A DNA stretch of 64,000 nucleotides from Piscicola geometra (Eukaryota; Annelida; Clitellata; Hirudinida; Piscicolidae). Positions 10,999-23,288 of the stretch are shown here, one piece after another (the first letter of the stretch is position 1; every line of letters starts with the position of its first letter). Position numbers and translations under genes: made by a program. The stretch spans positions 191,001 to 255,000 of the forward strand of contig CALSEQ010000043.1 of NCBI GenBank assembly GCA_943735955.1, in the 5' to 3' direction. The notes beneath the pieces are model-generated. The model saw only the letters and a list, made by a program, of their open reading frames with translations. It was not told the origin of the DNA and did not search any database.

Positions 10999-12936
10999 CA
11001 CTTTCTCTGAAAGTTTCATTTCGATCGATAGGTGCCTCACCACTCTGTTGATAGCCTAGACGGCTGCTTTCTCTGTTTTCCTCGCCGGAAATTTTCCCTA
11101 CTCTAGGGGATTTTTCCTACGAGAACTCTGGTGCTTTTCAGAAAATTTGTTTTCTGAACACCTCAGTATAGGATCAGAGAAGAGCTTAAGAGCCCGTCGA
11201 AACTCTGTGAGTGAGCGGATCCAAAAGGTCCGGCGCCCAAAAAGTCCAACCGGCAATGGCCGCAAGGTTCTTTGCTCAGTACTTCGAGGATACCGGACAT
11301 AGTGGAACAGATCTTGCTCTATGTCAACCCGGGCTAAAACCCCACAGGCTTGCATAGAGTGTAGGATCGGTCACTGCCCCTGGATGCCTATGATAGGCCG
11401 CTGATCCTTACTCCCACCTACACACATGAGACAGTCCGAGGCCAATACAGCGCCAATTTTTTTACTTCTTTATCTTTACTCCCCATGCACCCCCACACCA
11501 AATCCTTTTTACCCCCCAACCAAACCTACAGGCAAATGGTTGTCCTCACTGTCTCACCCTAATCCCAACCCCACACACATGGACAGCGCGAAAGATCCAT
11601 GGAGGATACACCGAACACCCCCACTGTTGTCACACAGCGATTTGTCACTTTCTCTGAAAGTTTCATTTCGATCGATAGGTGCCTCACCACTCTGTTGATA
11701 GCCTAGACGGCTGCTTTCTCTGTTTTCCTCGCCGGAAATTTTCCCTACTCTAGGGGATTTTTCCTACGAGAACTCTGGTGCTTTTCAGAAAATTTGTTTT
11801 CTGAACACCTCAGTATAGGATCAGAGAAGAGCTTAAGAGCCCGTCGAAACTCTGTGAGTGAGCGGATCCAAAAGGTCCGGCGCCCAAAAAGTCCAACCGG
11901 CAATGGCCGCAAGGTTCTTTGCTCAGTACTTCGAGGATACCGGACATAGTGGAACAGATCTTGCTCTATGTCAACCCGGGCTAAAACCCCACAGGCTTGC
12001 ATAGAGTGTAGGATCGGTCACTGCCCCTGGATGCCTATGATAGGCCGCTGATCCTTACTCCCACCTACACACATGAGACAGTCCGAGGCCAATACAGCGC
12101 CAATTTTTTTACTTCTTTATCTTTACTCCCCATGCACCCCCACACCAAATCCTTTTTACCCCCCAACCAAACCTACAGGCAAATGGTTGTCCTCACTGTC
12201 TCACCCTAATCCCAACCCCACACACATGGACAGCGCGAAAGATCCATGGAGGATACACCGAACACCCCCACTGTTGTCACACAGCGATTTGTCACTTTCT
12301 CTGAAAGTTTCATTTCGATCGATAGGTGCCTCACCACTCTGTTGATAGCCTAGACGGCTGCTTTCTCTGTTTTCCTCGCCGGAAATTTTCCCTACTCTAG
12401 GGGATTTTTCCTACGAGAACTCTGGTGCTTTTCAGAAAATTTGTTTTCTGAACACCTCAGTATAGGATCAGAGAAGAGCTTAAGAGCCCGTCGAAACTCT
12501 GTGAGTGAGCGGATCCAAAAGGTCCGGCGCCCAAAAAGTCCAACCGGCAATGGCCGCAAGGTTCTTTGCTCAGTACTTCGAGGATACCGGACATAGTGGA
12601 ACAGATCTTGCTCTATGTCAACCCGGGCTAAAACCACAGGCTTGCATAGAGTGTAGGATCGGTCACTGCCCCTGGATGCCTATGATAGGCCGCTGATCCT
12701 TACTCCCACCCACACACATGAGACAGTCCGAGGCCAATGCGGCGCCAATTTTTTTACTTCTTTATCTTTACTCCCCATGCACCCCCACACCAAATCCTTT
12801 TTACCCCCCAACCAAACCTACAGGCAAATGGTTGTCCTCACTGTCTCACCCTAATCCCAACCCCACACACATGGACAGCGCGAAAGATCCATGGAGGATA
12901 CACCGAAACCCCCACTGTTGTCACACAGCGATTTGT
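10999..12936 (+). repeat. Near-identical monomer triplet, monomers 18-20
   Basis: Monomers 18 and 19 look identical by eye, including the private CAATACAGCGCC (near 11443 and 12090). Monomer 20 shares their first half (ATCCAAAAGG, CATAGTGG, CAGATCTTGC) but has a different second half. It lacks three bases: two in the C-run of AAAACCACAGG near 12634 and one in CCGAAACCCCC near 12904. This is the only pair of adjacent small deletions in one monomer. It suggests single-monomer duplication followed by exchange. Confidence 0.87.
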
Positions 12937-15900
12937 CACTTTCTCTGAAAGTTTCATTTCGATCGATAGGTGCCTCACCACTCTGTTGATAGCCTAGACG
13001 GCTGCTTTCTCTGTTTCCCTCGCCGGAAATTTTCCCTACTCTAGGGGATTTTTCCTACAAGAACTCTGGTGCTTTTCAGAAAATTTGTTTTCTGAACACC
13101 TCAGTATAGGATCAGAGAAGAGCTTAAGAGCCCGTCGAAACTCTGTGAGTGAGCGGATCCAAACGGTCCGGCGCCCAAAAAGTCCAACCGGCAATGGCCG
13201 CAAGGTTCTTTGCTCAGTACTTCGAGGATACCGGACAAAGTGGAACAGACCTTGCTCTATGTCAACCCGGGCTGAAACCCCACAGCCTTGCATAGAGTGT
13301 GAGATCGGTCACTGCCCCTGGATGCCTATGATAGGCCGCTGATCCTTACTCCCACCCACACACATGAGACAGTCCGAGGCCAATGCGGCGCCAATTTTTT
13401 TACTTCTTTATCTTTACTCCCCATGCATCCCCACACCAAATCCTTTTTACCCCCCAACCAAACCTACAGGCAAATGGTTGTCCTCACTGTCTCACCCTAA
13501 TCCCAACCCCACACACATGGACAGCGCGAAAGATCCATGGAGGATACACCGAACACCCCCACTGTTGTCACACAGCGATTTGTCACTTTCTCTGAAAGTT
13601 TCATTTCGATCGATAGGTGCCTCACCACTCTGTTGATAGCCTAGACGGCTGCTTTCTCTGTTTCCCTCGCCGGAAATTTTCTCTACTCTAGGGGATTTTT
13701 CCTACAAGAACTCTGGTGCTTTTCAGAAAATTTGTTTTCTGAACACCTCAGTATAGGATCAGAGAAGAGCTTAAGAGCCCGTCGAAACTCTGTGAGTGAG
13801 CGGATCCAAACGGTCCGGCGCCCAAAAAGTCCAACCGGCAATGGCCGCAAGGTTCTTTGCTCAGTACTTCGAGGATACCGGACAAAGTGGAACAGACCTT
13901 GCTCTATGTCGACCCGGGCTGAAACCCCACAGGCTTGCATAGAGTGTAGGATCGGTCACTGCCCCTGGATGCCTATGATAGGCCGCTGATCCTTACTCCC
14001 ACCTACACACATGAGACAGTCCGAGGCCAATACGGCGCCAATTTTTTTACTTCTTTATCTTTACTCCCCATGCACCCCCACACCAAATCCTTTTTACCCC
14101 CCAACCAAACCTACAGGCAAATGGTTGTCCTCACTGTCTCACCCTAATCCCAACCCCACACACATGGACAGCGCGAAAGATCCGTGGAGGCTACACCGAA
14201 CACCCCCACTGTTGTCACACAGCGATTTGTCACTTTCTCTGAAAGTTTCATTTCGATCGATAGGTGCCTCACCACTCTGTTGATTGCCTAGACGGCTGCT
14301 TTCTCTGTTTCCCTCGCCGAAAATTTTCCCTACTCTAGGGGATTTTTCCTACGAGAACTCTGGTGCTTTTCAGAAAATTTGTTTTCTGAACACCTCAGTA
14401 TAGGATCAGAGAAGAGCTTAAGAGCCCGTCGAAACTCTGTGAGTGAGCGGATCCAAACGGTCCGGCGCCCAAAAAGTCCAACCGGCAATGGCCGCAAGGT
14501 TCTTTGCTCAGTACTTCGAGGATACCGGACAAAGTGGAACAGACCTTGCTCTATGTCAACCCGGGCTGAAACCCCACAGCCTTGCATAGAGTGTGAGATC
14601 GGTCACTGCCCCTGGATGCCTATGATAGGCCGCTGATCCTTACTCCCACCCACACACATGAGACAGTCCGAGGCCAATGCGGCGCCAATTTTTTTACTTC
14701 TTTATCTTTACTCCCCATGCATCCCCACACCAAATCCTTTTTACCCCCCAACCAAACCTACAGGCAAATGGTTGTCCTCACTGTCTCACCCTAATCCCAA
14801 CCCCACACACATGGACAGCGCGAAAGATCCATGGAGGATACACCGAACACCCCCACTGTTGTCACACAGCGATTTGTCACTTTCTCTGAAAGTTTCATTT
14901 CGATCGATAGGTGCCTCACCACTCTGTTGATAGCCTAGACGGCTGCTTTCTCTGTTTCCCTCGCCGGAAATTTTCTCTACTCTAGGGGATTTTTCCTACA
15001 AGAACTCTGGTGCTTTTCAGAAAATTTGTTTTCTGAACACCTCAGTATAGGATCAGAGAAGAGCTTAAGAGCCCGTCGAAACTCTGTGAGTGAGCGGATC
15101 CAAACGGTCCGGCGCCCAAAAAGTCCAACCGGCAATGGCCGCAAGGTTCTTTGCTCAGTACTTCGAGGATACCGGACAAAGTGGAACAGACCTTGCTCTA
15201 TGTCGACCCGGGCTGAAACCCCACAGGCTTGCATAGAGTGTAGGATCGGTCACTGCCCCTGGATGCCTATGATAGGCCGCTGATCCTTACTCCCACCTAC
15301 ACACATGAGACAGTCCGAGGCCAATACGGCGCCAATTTTTTTACTTCTTTATCTTTACTCCCCATGCACCCCCACACCAAATCCTTTTTACCCCCCAACC
15401 AAACCTACAGGCAAATGGTTGTCCTCACTGTCTCACCCTAATCCCAACCCCACACACATGGACAGCGCGAAAGATCCGTGGAGGCTACACCGAACACCCC
15501 CACTGTTGTCACACAGCGATTTGTCACTTTCTCTGAAAGTTTCATTTCGATCGATAGGTGCCTCACCACTCTGTTGATTGCCTAGACGGCTGCTTTCTCT
15601 GTTTCCCTCGCCGAAAATTTTCCCTACTCTAGGGGATTTTTCCTACGAGAACTCTGGTGCTTTTCAGAAAATTTGTTTTCTGAACACCTCAGTATAGGAT
15701 CAGAGAAGAGCTTAAGAGCCCGTCGAAACTCTGTGAGTGAGCGGATCCAAACGGTCCGGCGCCCAAAAAGTCCAACCGGCAATGGCCGCAAGGTTCTTTG
15801 CTCAGTACTTCGAGGATACCGGACAAAGTGGAACAGACCTTGCTCTATGTCGACCCGGGCTGAAACCCCACAGGCTTGCATAGAGTGTAGGATCGGTCAC

Positions 15901-16818
15901 TGCCCCTGGATGCCTATGATAGGCCGCTGATCCTTACTCCCACCTACACACATGAGACAGTCCGAGGCCAATACGGCGCCTATTTTTTTACTTCTTTATC
16001 TTTACTCCCCATGCACCCCCACACCAAATCCTTTTTACCCCCCAACCAAACCTACAGGCAAATGGTTGTCCTCACTGTCTCACCCTAATCCCAACCCCAC
16101 ACACATGGACAGCGCGAAAGATCCGTGGAGGCTACACCGAACACCCCCACTGTTGTCACACAGCGATTTGTCACTTTCTCTGAAAGTTTCATTTCGATCG
16201 ATAGGTGCCTCACCACTCTGTTGATTGCCTAGACGGCTGCTTTCTCTGTTTCCCTCGCCGAAAATTTTCCCTACTCTAGGGGATTTTTCCTACGAGAACT
16301 CTGGTGCTTTTCAGAAAATTTGTTTTCTGAACACCTCAGTATAGGATCAGAGAAGAGCTTAAGAGCCCGTCGAAACTCTGTGAGTGAGCGGATCCAAACG
16401 GTCCGGCGCCCAAAAAGTCCAACCGGCAATGGCCGCAAGGTTCTTTGCTCAGTACTTCGAGGATACCGGACAAAGTGGAACAGACCTTGCTCTATGTCGA
16501 CCCGGGCTGAAACCCCACAGGCTTGCATAGAGTGTAGGATCGGTCACTGCCCCTGGATGCCTATGATAGGCCGCTGATCCTTACTCCCACCTACACACAT
16601 GAGACAGTCCGAGGCCAATACGGCGCCTATTTTTTTACTTCTTTATCTTTACTCCCCATGCACCCCCACACCAAATCCTTTTTACCCCCCAACCAAACCT
16701 ACAGGCAAATGGTTGTCCTCACTGTCTCACCCTAATCCCAACCCCACACACATGGACAGCGCGAAAGATCCGTGGAGGCTACACCGAACACCCCCACTGT
16801 TGTCACACAGCGATTTGT
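12937..16818 (+). repeat. Block of monomers 21-26, dimer then single-monomer copies
   Basis: Monomers 21 and 23 share CACAGCCTTG, GTGTGAGATC and CATGCATCCCC, 1294 bp apart. Monomers 22, 24, 25 and 26 share a new SalI site (GTCGAC) and the loss of NcoI (ATCCGTGGAGG). Monomers 25 and 26 additionally share GGCGCCTATTTTTT. The inferred history is duplication of 21-22 into 23-24, then stepwise copying of a 24-like monomer. Confidence 0.88.
13908..13913. other. Private SalI site marking a local amplification
   Basis: GTCGAC replaces GTCAAC here in monomer 22. It recurs at 15202-15207, 15849-15854 and 16496-16501, and I saw it nowhere else. The spacings of 1294, 647 and 647 bp date the site before the dimer duplication and before the later single-unit copies. 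Confidence 0.85.
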
Positions 16819-19800
16819 CACTTTCTCTGAAAGTTTCATTTCGATCGATAGGTGCCTCACCACTCTGTTGATTGCCTAGACGGCTGCTTTCTCTGTTTCC
16901 CTCGCCGAAAATTTTCCCTACTCTAGGGGATTTTTCCTACATGAACTCTGGTGCTTTTCAGAAAATTTGTTTCCTGAACACCTCAGTATAGGATCAGAGA
17001 AGAGCTTAAGAGCCCGTCGAAACTCTGTGAGTGAGCGGATCCAAACGGTCCGGCGCCCAAAAAGACCAACCGGCAATGGCCGCAAGGTTCTTTGCTCAGT
17101 ACATCGAGGATACCGGACAAAGTGGAACAGACCTTGCTCTATGTCAACCCGGGCTAAAACCCCACAGGCTTGCATAGAGTGTAGGATCGGTCACTGCCCC
17201 TGGTTGCCTATGATAGGCCGCTGATCCTTACTCTCACCCACACACATGAGACAGTCCAAAGCCAATACGGCGCCAATTTTTTTACTTCTTTATCTTTACT
17301 CCCCATGCACCCCCACACCAAATCCTTTTTACCCCCCAACCAAACCTACGGGCAAATGGTTGTCCTCACTGTTTCACCCTAATCCCAACCCCACACACAT
17401 GGACAGCGCGAAAGATCCATGGAGGATACACCGAACACCCCCACTGTTGTCACACAGCGATTTGTCACTTTCTCTGAAAGTTTCATTTCGATCGATAGGT
17501 GCCTCACCACTCTGTTGATAGCCTAGACGGCTGCTTTCTCTGTTTCCCTCGCCGAAAATTTTCCCTACTCTAGGGGATTTTTCCTACAAGAACTCTGGTG
17601 CTTTTCAGAGAATTTGTTTTCTGAACACCTCAGTATAGGATCAGAGAAGAGCTTAAGAGCCCGTCGAATTTCTGTGAGTGAGCGGATCCAAACGGTCCGG
17701 CGCCCAAAAAGTCCAACCGGCAATGGCCGCAAGGTTCTTTGCTCAGTACTTCGAGGATACCGGACAAAGTGGAACAGACCTTGCTCTATGTCAACCCGGG
17801 CTGAAACCCCACAGGCTTGCATAGAGTGTAGGATCGGTCACTGCCCCTGGATGCCTATGATAGGCCGCTGATCCTTACTCCCACCTACACACATGAGACA
17901 GTCCGAGGCCAATACGGCGCCAATTTTTTTACTTCTTTATCTTTACTCCCCATGCACCCCCACACCAAATCCTTTTTACCCCCCAACCAAACCTACAGGC
18001 AAATGGTTGTCCTCACTGTCTCACCCTAATCCCAACCTCACACACATGGACAGCGCGAAAGATCCATGGAGGCTACACCGAACACCCCCACTGTTGTCAC
18101 ACAGCGATTTGTCACTTTCTCTGAAAGTTTCATTTCGATCGATAGGTGCCTCACCACTCTGTTGATTGCCTAGACGGCTGCTTTCTCTGTTTCCCTCGCC
18201 GGAAATTTTCCCTACTCTAGGGGATTTTTCCTACAAGAACTCTGGTGCTTTTCAGAAAATTTGTTTTCTGAACACCTCAGTATAGGATCAGAGAAGAGCT
18301 TAAGAGCCCGTCGAAACTCTGTGAGTGAGCGGATCCAAACGGTCCGGCGCCCAAAAAGACCAACCGGCAATGGCCGCAAGGTTCTTTGCTCAGTACATCG
18401 AGGATACCGGACAAAGTGGAACAGACCTTGCTCTATGTCAACCCGGGCTAAAACCCCACAGGTTTGCATAGAGTGTAGGATCGGTCACTGCCCCTGGATG
18501 CCTATGATAGGCCGCTGATCCTTACTCTCACCCACACACATGAGACAGTCTGAGGCTAATACGGCGCCAATTTTTTTACTTCTTTATCTTTACTCCCCAT
18601 GCACCCCCACACCAAATCCTTTTTACCCCCCAACCAAACCTACAGGCAAATGGTTGTCCTCACTGTCTCACCCTAATCCTAACCCCACACACATGGACAG
18701 CGCGAAAGATCCATGGAGGCTACACCGAACACCCCCACTGTTGTCACACAGCGATTTGTCACTTTCTCTGAAAGTTTCATTTCGATCGATAGGTGCCTCA
18801 CCACTCTGTTGATTGCCTAGACGGCTGCTTTCTCTGTTTCCCTCGCCGAAAATTTTCCCTACTCTAGGGGATTTTTCCTACAAGAACTCTGGTGCTTTTC
18901 AGAAAATTTGTTTTCTGAACACCTCAGTATAGGATCAGAGAAGAGCTTAAGAGCCCGTCGAAACTCTGTGAGTGAGCGGATCCAAACGGTCCGGCGCCCA
19001 AAAAGACCAACCGGCAATGGCCGCAAGGTTCTTTGCTCAGTACATCGAGGATACCGGACAAAGTGGAACAGACCTTGCTCTATGTCAACCCGGGCTAAAA
19101 CCCCACAGGCTTGCATAGAGTGTAGGATCGGTCACTGCCCCTGGATGCCTATGATAGGCCGCTGATCCTTACTCTCACCCACACACATGAGACAGTCCGA
19201 GGCCAATACGGCGCCAATTTTTTTACTTCTTTATCTTTACTCCCCATGCACCCCCACACCAAATCCTTTTTACCCCCCAACCAAACCTACAGGCAAATGG
19301 TTGTCCTCACTGTCTCACCCTAATCCCAACCCCACACACATGGACAGCGCGAAAGATCCATGGAGGCTACACCGAACACCCCCACTGTTGTCACACAGCG
19401 ATTTGTCACTTTCTCTGAAAGTTTCATTTCGATCGATAGGTGCCTCACCACTCTGTTGATTGCCTAGACGGCTGCTTTCTCTGTTTCCCTCGCCGAAAAT
19501 TTTCCCTACTCTAGGGGATTTTTCCTACAAGAACTCTGGTGCTTTTCAGAAAATTTGTTTTCTGAACACCTCAGTATAGGATCAGAGAAGAGCTTAAGAG
19601 CCCGTCGAAACTCTGTGAGTGAGCGGATCCAAACGGTCCGGCGCCTAAAAAGACCAACCGGCAATGGCCGCAAGGTTCTTTGCTCAGTACATCGAGGATA
19701 CCGGACAAAGTGGAACAGACCTTGCTCTATGTCAACCCGGGCTAAAACCCCACAGGCTTGCATAGAGTGTAGGATCGGTCACTGCCCCTGGATGCCTATG

Positions 19801-20700
19801 ATAGGCCGCTGATCCTTACTCTCACCCACACACATGAGACAGTCCGAGGCCAATACGGCGCCGATTTTTTTACTTCTTTATCTTTACTCCCCATGCACCC
19901 CCACACCAAATCCTTTTTACCCCCCAACCAAACCTACAGGCAAATGGTTGTCCTCACTGTCTCACCCTAATCCCAACCCCAAACACATGGACAGCGCGAA
20001 AGATCCATGGAGGATACACCGAACACCCCCACTGTTGTCACACAGCGATTTGTCACTTTCTCTGAAAGTTTCATTTCGATCGATAGGTGCCTCACCACTC
20101 TGTTGATAGCCTAGACGGCTGCTTTCTCTGTTTCCCTCGCCGGAAATTTTCCCTACTCTAGGGGATTTTTCCTACAAGAACTCTGGTGCTTTTCAGAAAA
20201 TTTGTTTTCTGAACACCTCAGTATAGGATCAGAGAAGAGCTTAAGAGCCCGTCGAATTTCTGTGAGTGAGCGGATCCAAACGGTCCGGCGCACAAAAAGA
20301 CCAACCGGCAATGGCCGCAAGGTTCTTTGCTCAGTACTTCGAGGATACCGGACAAAGTGGAACAGACCTTGCTCTATGTCAACCCGGGCTAAAACCCCAC
20401 AGGCTTGCATAGAGTGTAGGATCGGTCATTGCCCCTGGATGCCTATGATAGGCCGCTGATCCTTACTCCCACCCACACACATGAGACAGTCCGAGGCCAA
20501 TACGGCGCCAATTTTTTTACTTCTTTATCTTTACTCCCCATGCACCCCCACACCAAATCCTTTTTACCCCCCAACCAAACCTACAGGCAAATGGTTGTCC
20601 TCACTGTCTCACCCTAATCCCAACCCCACACACATGGACAGCGCGAAAGATCCATGGAGGATACACCGAACACACCCACTGTTGTCACACAGCGATTTGT
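16819..20700 (+). repeat. Block of monomers 27-32
   Basis: Monomers 27, 29, 30 and 31 share AAAAAGACC with ACATCGAGG, the same combination as monomers 1, 7, 14 and 16. Monomer 32 has AAAAAGACC but ACTTCGAGG, so it looks recombinant. Monomers 28 and 32 carry the double change GTCGAATTTC for GTCGAAACTC (17664 and 20251), which reappears in monomers 48 and 49. Confidence 0.82.
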
Positions 20701-23288
20701 CACATTCTCTGAAAGTTTCATTTCGATCGATAGGTGCCTCACCACTCTGTTGATAGGCTAGACGGCTGCTTTCTCTGTTTCCCTCGCCGGAAATTTTCCC
20801 TACTCTAGGGGATTTTTTTTACAAGAACTCTGGTGCTTTTCAGAAAATTTGTTTTCTGAACACCTCAGTATAGGATCAGAGAAGAGCTTAAGAGCCCGTC
20901 GAAACTCTGTGAGTGAGCGGATCCAAACGGTCCGGCGCCCAAAAAGTCCAACCGGCAATGGCCGCAAGGTTCTTTGCTCAGTACTTCGAGGATACCGGAC
21001 AAAGTGGAACAGACCTTGCTCTATGTCAACCCGGGCTAAAACCCCACCGGCTTGCATAGAGTGTAGGATCGGTCACTGCCCCTGGATGCCTATGATAGGC
21101 CGCTGATCCTTACTCCCACCCACACACATGAGACAGTCCGAGGCCAATGCGGCGCCAATTTTTTTACTACTTTATCTTTACTCCCCATGCACCCCCACAC
21201 CAAATCCTTTTTACCCCCCAACCAAACCTACAGGCAAATGGTTGTCCTCACTGTCTCACCATAATCCCAACCCCACACACATGGACAGCGCGAAAGATCC
21301 ATGGAGGATACACCGAACACCCCCACTGTTGTCACACAGCGATTTGTCACTTTCTCTGAAAGTTTCATTTCGATCGATAGGTGCCTCACCACTCTGTTGA
21401 TAGCCTAGACGGCTGCTTTCTCTGTTTCCCTCGCCGGAAATTTTCCCTTCTCTAGGGGATTTTTCCTACAAGAACTCTGGTGCTTTTCAGAAAATTTGTT
21501 TTCTGAACACCTCAGTATAGGATCAGAGAAGAGCTAAAGAGCCCGTCGAAACTCTGTGAGTGAGCGGATCCAAACGGTCCGGCGCCCAAAAAGTCCAACC
21601 GGCAATGGCCGCAAGGTTCTTTGCTCAGTACTTCGAGGATACCGGACAAAGTGGAACAGACCTTGCTCTATGTCAACCCGGGCTAAAACCCCACCGGCTT
21701 GCATAGAGTGTAGGATCGGTCACTGCCCCTGGATGCCTATGATAGGCCGCTGATCCTTACTCCCACCCACACACATGAGACAGTCCGAGGCCAATGCGGC
21801 GCCAATTTTTTTACTTCTTTATCTTTACTCCCCATGCACCCCCACACCAAATCCTTTTTACCCCCCAACCAAACCTACAGGCAAATGGTTGTCCTCACTG
21901 TCTCACCATAATCCCAACCCCACACACATGGACAGCGCGAAAGATCCATGGAGGATACACCGAACACCCCCACTGTTGTCACACAGCGATTTGTCACTTT
22001 CTCTGAAAGTTTCATTTCGATCGATAGGTGCCTCACCACTCTGTTGATAGCCTAGACGGCTGCTTTCTCTGTTTCCCTCGCCGGAAATTTTCCCTTCTCT
22101 AGGGGATTTTTCCTACAAGAACTCTGGTGCTTTTCAGAAAATTTGTTTTCTGAACACCTCAGTATAGGATCAGAGAAGAGCTAAAGAGCCCGTCGAAACT
22201 CTGTGAGTGAGCGGATCCAAACGGTCCGGCGCCCAAAAAGTCCAACCGGCAATGGCCGCAAGGTTCTTTGCTCAGTACTTCGAGGATACCGGACAAAGTG
22301 GAACAGACCTTGCTCTATGTCAACCCGGGCTAAAACCCCACAGGCTTGCATAGAGTGTAGGATCGGTCACTGCCCCTGGATGCCTATGATAGGCCGCTGA
22401 TCCTTACTCCCACCCACACACATGAGACAGTCCGAGGCCAATACGGCGCCAATTTTTTTACTTCTTTATCTTTACTCCCCATGGACCCCCACACCAAATC
22501 CTTTTTACCCCCCAACCAAACCTACAGGCAAATGGTTGTCCTCACTGTCTCACCATAATCCCAACCCCACACACATGGACAGCGCGAAAGATCCATGGAG
22601 GATACACCGAACACACCCACTGTTGTCACACAGCGATTTGTCACATTCTCTGAAAGTTTCATTTCGATCGATAGGTGCCTCACCACTCTTTTGATAGGCT
22701 AGACGGCTGCTTTCTCTGTTTCCCTCGCCGGAAATTTTCCCTACTCTAGGGGATTTTTTCTACAAGAACTCTGGTGCTTTTCAGAAAATTTGTTTTCTGA
22801 ACACCTCAGTATAGGATCAGAGAAGAGCTTAAGAGCCCGTCGAAACTCTGTGAGTGAGCGGATCCAAACGGTCCGGCGCCCAAAAAGTCCAACCGGCAAT
22901 GGCCGCAAGGTTCTTTGCTCAGTACTTCGAGGATACCGGACAAAGTGGAACAGACCTTGCTCTATGTCAACCCGGGCTAAAACCCCACCGGCTTGCATAG
23001 AGTGTAGGATCGGTCACTGCCCCTGGATGCCTATGATAGGCCGCTGATCCTTACTCCCACCCACACACATGAGACAGTCCGAGGCCAATGCGGCGCCAAT
23101 TTTTTTACTTCTTTATCTTTACTCCCCATGCACCCCCACACCAAATCCTTTTTACCCCCCAACCAAACCTACAGGCAAATGGTTGTCCTCACTGTCTCAC
23201 CATAATCCCAACCCCACACACATGGACAGCGCGAAAGATCCATGGAGGATACACCGAACACACCCACTGTTGTCACACAGCGATTTGT
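20701..23288 (+). repeat. Block of monomers 33-36
   Basis: Monomers 33, 34 and 36 share CCCCACCGGC. Monomers 34 and 35 share GAGCTAAAGAGCC (near 21533 and 22180). CACCATAATCCC appears from monomer 33 onward. The junctions 32/33 and 35/36 share CACATTCTCTG and GATAGGCTAG. These junctions are 1941 bp apart, which suggests a three-monomer relation feeding into the tetramer block that follows. Confidence 0.82.
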
